Below, piece by piece: positions 41,934-48,724 of a stretch of 64,000 nucleotides of DNA. A model generated the notes under the pieces. The model saw only the letters and a program-made list of their open reading frames with translations, had not been told where the DNA came from and made no database searches. The stretch lies in the NCBI RefSeq assembly GCF_003112515.1, contig NZ_BEVZ01000006.1, positions 310,001 to 374,000 on the forward strand, read 5' to 3'. Each line of letters begins with the position of its first letter. Position 1 is the first letter of the stretch. Made by a program: the position numbers and the translations under genes. The stretch comes from Streptomyces fragilis. Its GTDB lineage: Bacteria > Actinomycetota > Actinomycetes > Streptomycetales > Streptomycetaceae.

Positions 41934-43837
41934 TTCGTCTCCTCAGCCTTTCCTGTGGGTGTCCCGCCTGATTCCTGGGCCGCCGGTACCGTCTGCGGCA
42001 TGCAGTACCGGTCGACGAAAGTCGCGATCAGGTCTGCCGCGGTCCGCGCGTGGCGCGCGTCGGTCAGGATCGTGTCGTGTCCCGCACGCTCCACGACGGT
42101 GACGTCCCCGTGCTGGTCGGCTGCCTCATGGGCGCGGACAAGGTCGTGGTACATCAGCAACTGCTCCGGATCGGTGTCCACCGTTGTCTGCGCGGCGACG
42201 ACCAGGCCCGGGACCGGCATCGGGGCCAGGCTCCCGGTGAAGGCTTCCAGCTCCTCTCGGACGACTTGCCATTCCCTGGCCGCCGCTGTCCACAGCCGGG
42301 AATCGGTGTAGAGAGCGAACACCTTCTCCCGGTAGGAGGACGGCAGGTTGTCCACCCATCGCGGACGCTGCATCAGCGCTCCGAATCCCAGCTTCGTCCA
42401 GCGCACCATGTGCGTCAGCGACTCGGTGAAGACGTCGCTGCCCTTCTGCTGTCTGCTGGACCGCAGCAGCTGCCCCGGGTGAGTGGGGTCGAGGTAGACG
42501 ATGCCGGCCACCCGGTCACCGAGCTGGTCCACGGCACGCCGGTTCAGCTCCGCACCCAGGGAGTGCCCGATGAGCACCACCTTGCGATCGGTCGGCAGGG
42601 CCTGACGGATCAAGTCCTCCAAGTCGTCGACGGACTCCTCGATGGTGTACCGGGCGTCCTTCAGCCGCCGGCTGGGACCGTAACCGGCGCGGGCGTACGT
42701 CACCACGGGCTGGCCGAGGTCGAATGCCAGGCGCTCGACCATCCATGAGAAGTGCTCAGAGGTCGATGCCAGTCCATGGTTGAAGACGAGAACCGGACGG
42801 TCGGCAAGGTCCTGTCCGCCGACGTCGTACTTCAGCACGTTGCCGCAGCGGGTGGTGAGGGAACGTGTCGTCGGCCACCCGGCCACGGCCCGAGCGCGTC
42901 GCTGCGTCGCCAGCACGCCGGCCCCGGTGACACCGGCCGCCAGCAGTGTCAGCGCGGTCTTGACCATCCGGTCGTCCCGGTCGGCGACCTCCGGAAAGGT
43001 CCGCGGCGCGGTCGTGTAAGCGATCATGGGGTGCATCGCCGGGAAAGCCGTCATGAAACGGCCCAGACCCATGACGAACGCATTGGCGACGTGGAAACCG
43101 CCGGCCGCGCCGATCATCGGCCGGGTAAGCCTCCCCCCGGCCAAGTAGACGACCGGAAAGAGGCATTCCATCGCGAGAACCGCGTGCTGCGTCGCCTTGC
43201 TGGTCCGGGGGTACCGCTGAGTCAGCCGGTACACGCGCTCCCAGCCGTACGTCCGGGTCCGCATCACCCCGGGCAGTGCCGAGCCGTCGCGCCACTTCGT
43301 CCCCGCCATCTTCACCCAGCCGGAAGCCGCGTACGACATGGTGGCCTGGATCGCCAAGTACCACATCAAGGCGTCCTTGACCTGGGGGCTGTCCGACAGT
43401 CTGGCAAAGCCCGTGACCGCCTGCACCTGCGTGGCGACCTGGTCCGCCCCGTCGGAACCGTAGCGATGGCGAGCCTGCAGCAGCGTCGTGGTCGCGCCGA
43501 GATAGAGACTGCCCACCGCCCGCCACTTGCTGTTCCCCGGGAGAAGCATCCCCACGCTGCAGGCGACGCGCGCGCCGTGCAGGGCCAAGGTGACCCGCCT
43601 GCCACTCACGGCATTGGTGAGCTTCTGAATGGCCGGGACCCGACTCTCGGGATTCTTCTTCATGATTTCCCAGTCGTTGAGCCCTCCCGGATCCAGACTT
43701 CGGCGTTGGCTCAGGTACTCCAGGGAGGAGGACAGACTGGAAAGCGCCGCAAGCCGCTCCGATACGCCTATCGCCCGATCCCGGGACACCGGAATCGGAG
43801 AGAAAAAGGAAGAGGCCAGTTTCTTTATCAACTTCAT
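41930..43837 (-). CDS. LinH-like protein: HTTM-type membrane domain plus alpha/beta hydrolase
   Basis: 635 residues. The first 320 residues carry several membrane helices and HTTM-like motifs (LDPGGLNDWEI, ASGWVKMAGTKWRDGSAL, YGWERVYRLTQRY). After a linker, an alpha/beta-hydrolase domain (about 345-610) shows VLVFNHGLASTSEHFSWMV, the nucleophile elbow LIGHSLGAELNRRAV and the His motif VERAGHDTILTD. The combination of N-terminal membrane domain and C-terminal hydrolase is the layout reported for CypH/LinH, implicated in dehydration or epimerisation of linaridins. It follows the precursors after a hairpin of 13 bp. Confidence 0.7.
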   Translation of the reverse strand: MKLIKKLASSFFSPIPVSRDRAIGVSERLAALSSLSSSLEYLSQRRSLDPGGLNDWEIMKKNPESRVPAIQKLTNAVSGRRVTLALHGARVACSVGMLLPGNSKWRAVGSLYLGATTTLLQARHRYGSDGADQVATQVQAVTGFARLSDSPQVKDALMWYLAIQATMSYAASGWVKMAGTKWRDGSALPGVMRTRTYGWERVYRLTQRYPRTSKATQHAVLAMECLFPVVYLAGGRLTRPMIGAAGGFHVANAFVMGLGRFMTAFPAMHPMIAYTTAPRTFPEVADRDDRMVKTALTLLAAGVTGAGVLATQRRARAVAGWPTTRSLTTRCGNVLKYDVGGQDLADRPVLVFNHGLASTSEHFSWMVERLAFDLGQPVVTYARAGYGPSRRLKDARYTIEESVDDLEDLIRQALPTDRKVVLIGHSLGAELNRRAVDQLGDRVAGIVYLDPTHPGQLLRSSRQQKGSDVFTESLTHMVRWTKLGFGALMQRPRWVDNLPSSYREKVFALYTDSRLWTAAAREWQVVREELEAFTGSLAPMPVPGLVVAAQTTVDTDPEQLLMYHDLVRAHEAADQHGDVTVVERAGHDTILTDARHARTAADLIATFVDRYCMPQTVPAAQESGGTPTGKAEETK

Positions 43838-43885
43838 ACTGAAGATTTCCTCTACGTTGAAGCAGTTGAAGGTACCCTCACGAAA

Positions 43886-43924
43886 GGGCTGCCGGGCCGC
43901 GATTCCGCCGTGGCCCGACAGCCC
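43886..43924 (-). terminator. Attenuator/terminator hairpin between precursor and enzyme genes
   Basis: On the minus strand GGGCUGUCGGGCC pairs with GGCCCGGCAGCCC (13 bp, one G-U) around a 13-nt loop, followed by UUU. It lies between precursor 2 and the LinH-like gene, 50 bp before its ATG. Partial termination here would give excess precursor transcript over enzyme transcript, a common RiPP arrangement. Confidence 0.7.
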
Positions 43925-44009
43925 TCCTCACCTCCGGAATCAGTTACCGGAGGGCACGTTCAGGCCCACCGGAATCCTGAAGAGGTCGTGCTCGGTTGAG
44001 CAGGGCGGG

Positions 44010-44201
44010 TCAGTCGTTGGCGCCGGCCTCGTACGCCTGGACGCAGACCCACGAGATGCCGGCACCACCGGCGAAGCCCGCACCGAAGGCCACCAGAGCC
44101 GGGGTGGCCTGGATGGGCATCATCGAGCCGGAGTCACCGTGGACATCCTCCGTCAGCACCTCAGGAGTGACGGCGGCAACGCTTCTGACGATCTTGCTCA
44201 T
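44010..44201 (-). CDS. RiPP precursor peptide 2, 63 aa
   Basis: ATG 44201 with GAAAGGAAG upstream. A hydrophilic acidic leader (about residues 1-31, VTPEVLTEDVHGDSGSMMPIQ) leads to ATPALVAFGAGFAGGAGISW and a further VCVQAYEAGAND. Predicted core begins at Ala32-Thr33-Pro34 (32 residues) with one Ser, one Thr and one Cys (Cys53). The Gly/Ala-rich stretch contains GxxxG (42/46). It shares the (V/I)(L/Q)ATP junction with precursor 1. Not similar to any peptide I know. Cleavage site is inferred. Confidence 0.7.
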   Translation of the reverse strand: MSKIVRSVAAVTPEVLTEDVHGDSGSMMPIQATPALVAFGAGFAGGAGISWVCVQAYEAGAND

Positions 44202-44251
44202 TGCGCTTCCTTTCTTCGGAGAGATCACCAAAGCCGATCCCGCGTGACGGG

Positions 44252-44446
44252 TCAGCCGACAACTCGGCCGGTGACGTAGGCGCCCGCCACGACGGCGGCG
44301 CCGGCGACAGCTCCGCCGACGTACCAGCACGTGGCGACGGCGGCCAGCGGGGTGGCCAGGACCGGCGCCGGAGCGTCGTCCTGATAACCCCGCTCCAGCG
44401 AACCGAGGTCCTGCTCGTTCATGAACGCCGCGATCTTCATTTCCAT
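44252..44446 (-). CDS. RiPP precursor peptide 1, 64 aa
   Basis: ATG 44446 with GGGAGAG 7 nt upstream (ATG 44440 is an alternative). Leader residues 1-30 (EMKIAAFMNEQDLGSLERGY then DDAPAPVL) are acidic; the predicted core ATPLAAVATCWYVGGAVAGA plus AVVAGAYVTGRVVG begins at Ala31-Thr32-Pro33 and has three Thr, no Ser and one Cys (Cys40). It contains GxxxG (45/49). It is the first gene of the operon, 50 bp before precursor 2. Cypemycin also starts Ala-Thr-Pro, which supports the predicted core start. Confidence 0.7.
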   Translation of the reverse strand: MEMKIAAFMNEQDLGSLERGYQDDAPAPVLATPLAAVATCWYVGGAVAGAAVVAGAYVTGRVVG

Positions 44447-44449
44447 TTA

Positions 44450-45202
44450 CTTCTCTCCCATCTCCTGGTTGAGGCTTGGTGCGCTCCGACTCTCGCTCGG
44501 CGATTTTCAGGTGAGGGTGCGGATCCGGGCACGCCTCGAAATGCCCGCCGGGAAACATTGTGAGCCGCATCGGCAGTGACATACACCCGTCGGGAACCGT
44601 GCGCGACATGGAACTTGGTCCGCAGTTTCCCGCTCCGGTGAAAGTGCGCAGTCCTTGGATACGGGTCCGCCCCTGGAGTACACCGAGAATCGAGCGGCCA
44701 TCTGTGCGCCTGCAGCATCTGCACCTCGGGAATCGATCACCAGAGGCGTTCTCACGCTAACCTCACGCCAACCAGGAAAACAGGCTGCACAGCCACTCTG
44801 GCCGGATTTCCGGTGCAGCACCCGACCACTGCGGCGATCCTCCGATTTAGCCTGACCTGCGCGTTCAATCGTCGGAGCCGACGGGGGGGAATCGATGCAC
44901 TGGCAGTGGGGTGACCGATTCTGACCGACTGCGCCCCCAGAACGGCCAAGGCGGGCCGCATGGCCCGACCCAAGGCGATGTCCGGGGACATGCCGGCCGA
45001 CGAACATGAGGAAGTGGGGGGTGGGCGAACCGCCAGCGACGAATCCCTGACGAAGAGCGAGGCGTGCGGCCCGCATGGTGGCCGACAGGGAACCTGGCAT
45101 TCCGGAGTCGGACTCCAGACGGATGACATATTACGTACTTGCGCAATTCCGTAGATCAATCCTAGGGTTCCGCTGACGAAGCGTCGAACGCTGGGAGCGC
45201 AC
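44450..45202. other. Divergent control region between RiPP and NRPS/PKS operons
   Basis: About 750 bp, lower in GC and without a convincing gene (a 66-codon plus-strand frame at 44560 has no homologous look). It must contain the promoters of both operons. A possible promoter for the right operon is TTGCGC (45139-45144) with TAGGGT (45163-45168), spacing 18 bp. No pathway-specific regulator gene is found beside either operon in the window. Confidence 0.5.
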
Positions 45203-46243
45203 ATGGGCGCCGAGGGCACGTTCCGTACCATCGCACCGAAGATCGCGATTGATGCCGTTGGCCGGTTCATCCCGGACCGTCGCCGGACCGTCGCCGAACT
45301 TCCCGAGCTGGCCGAGCTCGGCAAGGCGGAGCGCCTCACCTGTCTCGGACTCGGCATCGACACCGTGGCCGCCGACAGGCTCACCGCCGCGGACCTCGCC
45401 GAACGGGCCGCGCGCAGCACCCTCGAGACCGCTGGGGTCCCGGCCGCCGCGCTCGGAGCGCTGATCCTGGTCGAACCACGCGCTCCGGAGGCCCTGATCA
45501 GCTCGGACGCGACCAGACTCCAACAAGCCATCGGCGCCGATCCGGCTCTCACCTTCTCGGTCGGCGGGCTCGGCTGCGTGTCCTCCACCCCGGCGCTGCT
45601 CGCGGCCCGCGGCCTGTTGGCCGCCGACCCCGGCCTCGGCCCCATGCTCGTCGTCCACGGCAGCAAGCCCGCCGCGGAGCGGCGCTACCGGCATCCCGTG
45701 ACGGTCAACGGCGACAGCGGCCTCGCCCTCCTCCTCGGCCGCCCCCACAGGGAGGCGCCGGCCCATCTCCTCGACGCCGTCCAGCACACCAACGGCCGTT
45801 ACTGGAACCTCTTCGGTCTGGAGTACCGCGACCGCCCCACCGCACAGTGGCGCGAGGAGTGCGCGGACCCGCCCGGATACTCCTTCCGGCTCGCCATGGA
45901 GACCAGGAATCGGCTCGCAGGACTGGTCGCGGACCTGCTGGCGCGCAACGGGCTCACCCGTTCCGACGTCGCGGGCTATGTCAGCCAGAACCTCTCGGCT
46001 GCCGGCCTGGCGTTCACCGAGGAGTCCCTGGACATCAAGCTGTTGCCGTCCTGCCGGGACAACCTCCGCCGCCTCGGACACCTCGGCGCCAACGACACGT
46101 TCCTGAACCTCTCCACCGCCCTGGCCCGCAAGGAGCTGGCCGAAGGTGACCTGGCCGTCCTCGTCAACGTGAGTCCGGTCGCGGCGTGGAGCGTCCTGTT
46201 GGTCGAGATTGGCCCGCAGCGCGGGCCGGGAGGCATCGCATGA
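45203..46243 (+). CDS. KAS III-like protein (3-oxoacyl-ACP synthase III fold)
   Basis: 346 residues from ATG 45203 (GGGAG upstream). Thiolase-fold segments: VAADRLTAADLAERAARSTLETAG, the nucleophile loop VGGLGCVSSTPALLAARGLL with Cys, and the C-terminal LGHLGANDTFLNLSTAL. In KAS III the second catalytic residue is His of HQAN; here the aligned segment is VSQNLSAAG, so His is Ser. It may therefore be an acyltransferase or a condensing enzyme of altered chemistry. First gene of the operon, coupled to the ACP by ATGA. Confidence 0.7.
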   Translation: MGAEGTFRTIAPKIAIDAVGRFIPDRRRTVAELPELAELGKAERLTCLGLGIDTVAADRLTAADLAERAARSTLETAGVPAAALGALILVEPRAPEALISSDATRLQQAIGADPALTFSVGGLGCVSSTPALLAARGLLAADPGLGPMLVVHGSKPAAERRYRHPVTVNGDSGLALLLGRPHREAPAHLLDAVQHTNGRYWNLFGLEYRDRPTAQWREECADPPGYSFRLAMETRNRLAGLVADLLARNGLTRSDVAGYVSQNLSAAGLAFTEESLDIKLLPSCRDNLRRLGHLGANDTFLNLSTALARKELAEGDLAVLVNVSPVAAWSVLLVEIGPQRGPGGIA

Positions 46244-46521
46244 GCCGTGAACCCGCGGAAACGACCGAGGAAATCACCCGGTTCCTGAGCGCCGCGCTCC
46301 GCAGGGCCGTCGGGCCCGACGACGACTACTTCACCCTCGGGCTCGTCGACTCGCTGTTCGCACTTGAACTGGTCACCTACGTGGAGGTCACCTTCTCGCT
46401 GACTGTCGAGGTGGAGGATCTCGACCTCGACAGCTTCCGCACCGCACGCCGCATCACCGAGTTCGTCCACCGCAAGACGGGCGCCGACGATCCCACCCCT
46501 CTCCATGCCGGCGACAACTGA
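46240..46521 (+). CDS. Free acyl carrier protein
   Basis: 93 residues; ATG 46240 overlaps the KAS III-like stop (ATGA). The phosphopantetheine site is in LGLVDSLFALELV, with Ser38. The acidic helices (YVEVTFSLTVEVEDLDLDSF) fit stand-alone ACPs of glyceryl/hydroxymalonyl pathways such as ZmaD/FkbJ. It should carry the glyceryl unit loaded by the FkbH-like protein while the two dehydrogenases oxidise it. Confidence 0.85.
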   Translation: MSREPAETTEEITRFLSAALRRAVGPDDDYFTLGLVDSLFALELVTYVEVTFSLTVEVEDLDLDSFRTARRITEFVHRKTGADDPTPLHAGDN

Positions 46522-47659
46522 GGCGCGCGACGGGACCGGGCCCTCGCCCCTGGTCGCCGCCGCCGCAGAGCTGGCCGCCACGGCGCGGATACCGGCAGGG
46601 CAGTGGGACACGGACGGCCGGGTCCCTTCGGACGTCCTGCGCACCGTGGCCAGGACCGGCCTCCTCGCCGCCGATCAGCCCGCCCGCTACGGTGGACGGG
46701 ACCTGACACCGGGCGAGTTGGGCGAGGTCGCCGCCCACCTGGGCGGAGTGTGCAGTGCCCTGCGCGGCCTGCTCACCGTCCAGTCGATGGTGGCGGCGGC
46801 GCTGCTGCGCTGGGGAACCCGCGCACAGCGCGCCCAGTGGCTGCCGAACCTGGCCGACGGAACCCTCACGGCCGGGTTCGCGGCCACCGAGGACGGCGCG
46901 GGCAGCGCGCTCGGCGAGGTGTCCACGGTGATCGAGGAGTCCGGGAACCAGCTCCGCGTGACCGGCCGCAAGAAGTGGGTCACGTTCGGGCAGTCGGCCG
47001 ACGTCCTGCTCGTGCTGGGCCGGCAGGAGGGCAAGCTCACCACCGTACTCGTGGAGACCGACCGCCTCGGAGTACGCCGGGAGCCCGTCACCGGCCAGCT
47101 CGGCATGCGCGCGGCAGGAATCGCCCACATCACGCTGGACGCGGTCCGGGTGCCCGCCGACCACCGGATCGCCCCGCCCGGAGCCGGTCTGTCGCACGTC
47201 GCCGCGACGGCGCTCGACCACGGCCGCTACACGGTTGCCTGGGGCTGCGTCGGCATGGCGGAAGCGTGTCTCGCCGACGCCGCCGGACACGCCGCCGCAC
47301 GATTCCAGGCCGGTGTGCCCATCGGCCACCACCATTCGGTCGCCGCGCTCCTCGCCAGGACCGCGGTACGAGCCGCCGCCGCGCGCGAACTCGCCGCGCT
47401 CGCCGGCCGTGCGCGGACCGCCGGACCGGGGCGCGGCATCACCGAGACGGTGATGGCGAAGTACGCGGCCGCCGACGCCTGCGCCGCGGCCGGACGGGAC
47501 GCCGTACAGATCCTCGGCGCCGCGGGATGCGCCCCGGACAGCCGCGCCGGACGGCACTACCGGGACGCCAAGATCATGCAGATCATCGAAGGAGCGCAGG
47601 AAGTGACCGAAGCCCATATAGCCGATCAGCTCTTACGCCGGTTCGGAGCGGTCGGATGA
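46505..47659 (+). CDS. Acyl-CoA (acyl-ACP) dehydrogenase, FkbI/ZmaE type, with TTA codon
   Basis: 384 residues; ATG 46505 overlaps the ACP end by 17 nt. Flavin-binding segments GFAATEDGAGSALGEV and WVTFGQSADVLLV are visible, and the C-terminal IMQIIEGAQEVTEAHI contains the catalytic-loop pattern. A TTA codon at 47633-47635, seven codons from the end region, makes its translation bldA-dependent, so the extender pathway could be switched on during development. Together with the 3-hydroxyacyl-CoA dehydrogenase it should convert glyceryl-ACP to hydroxymalonyl-ACP. Confidence 0.85.
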   Translation: MPATTEARDGTGPSPLVAAAAELAATARIPAGQWDTDGRVPSDVLRTVARTGLLAADQPARYGGRDLTPGELGEVAAHLGGVCSALRGLLTVQSMVAAALLRWGTRAQRAQWLPNLADGTLTAGFAATEDGAGSALGEVSTVIEESGNQLRVTGRKKWVTFGQSADVLLVLGRQEGKLTTVLVETDRLGVRREPVTGQLGMRAAGIAHITLDAVRVPADHRIAPPGAGLSHVAATALDHGRYTVAWGCVGMAEACLADAAGHAAARFQAGVPIGHHHSVAALLARTAVRAAAARELAALAGRARTAGPGRGITETVMAKYAAADACAAAGRDAVQILGAAGCAPDSRAGRHYRDAKIMQIIEGAQEVTEAHIADQLLRRFGAVG

Positions 47660-48714
47660 CTGCCCCCCAGGAACCGCCCGCCGTCAAGTGCCTGGTCTGG
47701 GACCTGGACGACACCCTCTGGGACGGCGTCGTCCTGGAGGGAGACACACCCCCGCCCTTCCCGCACGCCGAGCGGACCCTGAAGACCCTGGACTCCCGCG
47801 GCATCCTGCACGCCGCCGTCAGCCGCGGCGACCATGACATGGCCACCGCCCACCTCGACGCCTGTGGACTCGGCGAATGGTTCTGCGCGGCTCGGATCGG
47901 CTGGGGCGACAAGTCGACGGCCGTCCGGCGGATCGCCGAAACCCTCAACATCGGCCTCGACACCATCGCGTTCATCGACAACGACCCCGCCGAACGGGCC
48001 GAGGTCGCCGCCGCCCTGCCAATGGTCCGCTGCTACCCCGCCCACCTCGCGGAGCACCTTCCGGACCGCGCCGAATTCCGCCCCGCGCACGTCACTGCCG
48101 AGGCGACCGGCCGGCGCCTGCTCTACCGCACCGAGTGGCGCCGGAGGCAGGCGGAGGAGGAGGCCGGAGGCGACCGGCGGGAGTTCCTCGCCTCGCTCGG
48201 CCTCGTCATGGAGATCGCCCCGGCCACCGAGGACGACCTCGCGCGGGCCAGTGAACTGACCGTACGCACCCACCAGCTCAACAGCACCGGCCTGATCTAC
48301 AGCGAGGAGGAACTGCGCCGCCTCAGCACCGCGCCCGACCATCAGGTGCGGCTGGCACGGCTCAAGGACAGGTTCGGCGACTACGGCATCGTCGGCCTCT
48401 CCGTCACCGAGCTGACCTCGACGCAATCGGTGCTGCGACTGATGCTGATGTCCTGCCGGGTCGCCTCCCGGGGCGCGGGAGAGCTGATGCTGGCCCACCT
48501 CGTACGGCAGGCCCGTGCCGAGGGCCGCCGCCCCGTCACCCACTTCGTGCCGACCGCCGTGAACCGCACCATGCTCGTCACCCTGCGCTTCGCCGGATAC
48601 GTACCCGTCACGACGGCACCGGGCGACGAAACGCCGATGGTTCTCGAAGTGCCTGCCGACCACCCGCTCCGCGAACCCGGCAGCCATGTCCGGCTGCTGG
48701 TCCACGACGCGTGA
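47656..48714 (+). CDS. FkbH-like HAD-IIIC protein (glyceryl-ACP loading)
   Basis: 352 residues; ATG 47656 overlaps the dehydrogenase stop (ATGA). HAD motif I is VWDLDDTLWDGVVLEGD (Asp16, Asp18), with SRGDHD (motif II region) and AFIDNDPAERAEV (motif IV). A GNAT-like C-terminal part has RTHQLNSTGLIYSEEEL. FkbH-type proteins dephosphorylate 1,3-bisphosphoglycerate and load the glyceryl unit on ACP. This anchors the extender-unit assignment. Confidence 0.85.
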   Translation: MTAPQEPPAVKCLVWDLDDTLWDGVVLEGDTPPPFPHAERTLKTLDSRGILHAAVSRGDHDMATAHLDACGLGEWFCAARIGWGDKSTAVRRIAETLNIGLDTIAFIDNDPAERAEVAAALPMVRCYPAHLAEHLPDRAEFRPAHVTAEATGRRLLYRTEWRRRQAEEEAGGDRREFLASLGLVMEIAPATEDDLARASELTVRTHQLNSTGLIYSEEELRRLSTAPDHQVRLARLKDRFGDYGIVGLSVTELTSTQSVLRLMLMSCRVASRGAGELMLAHLVRQARAEGRRPVTHFVPTAVNRTMLVTLRFAGYVPVTTAPGDETPMVLEVPADHPLREPGSHVRLLVHDA

Positions 48715-48724
48715 GGAGGCCGCA

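Noticed and set aside
41930..44446. Class V lanthipeptide cluster (lexapeptide type)
   Set aside because: No LxmK/LxmX/LxmY-like proteins are visible, while a membrane-plus-hydrolase protein and short membrane partner fit linaridins better.
44560..44760. 66-codon plus-strand frame beginning MSRIGSDIHPSG in the RiPP/NRPS intergenic region
   Set aside because: No ribosome-binding site, no family-like pattern and it lies in the upstream region of precursor 1; coding bias is weak.
45203..48714. Tetronate biosynthesis (KAS III-like + FkbH + ACP)
   Set aside because: Tetronate sets have an acyltransferase and a dehydratase-like pair; here two dehydrogenases instead point to hydroxymalonyl-ACP. 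The KAS III-like gene keeps the alternative open.
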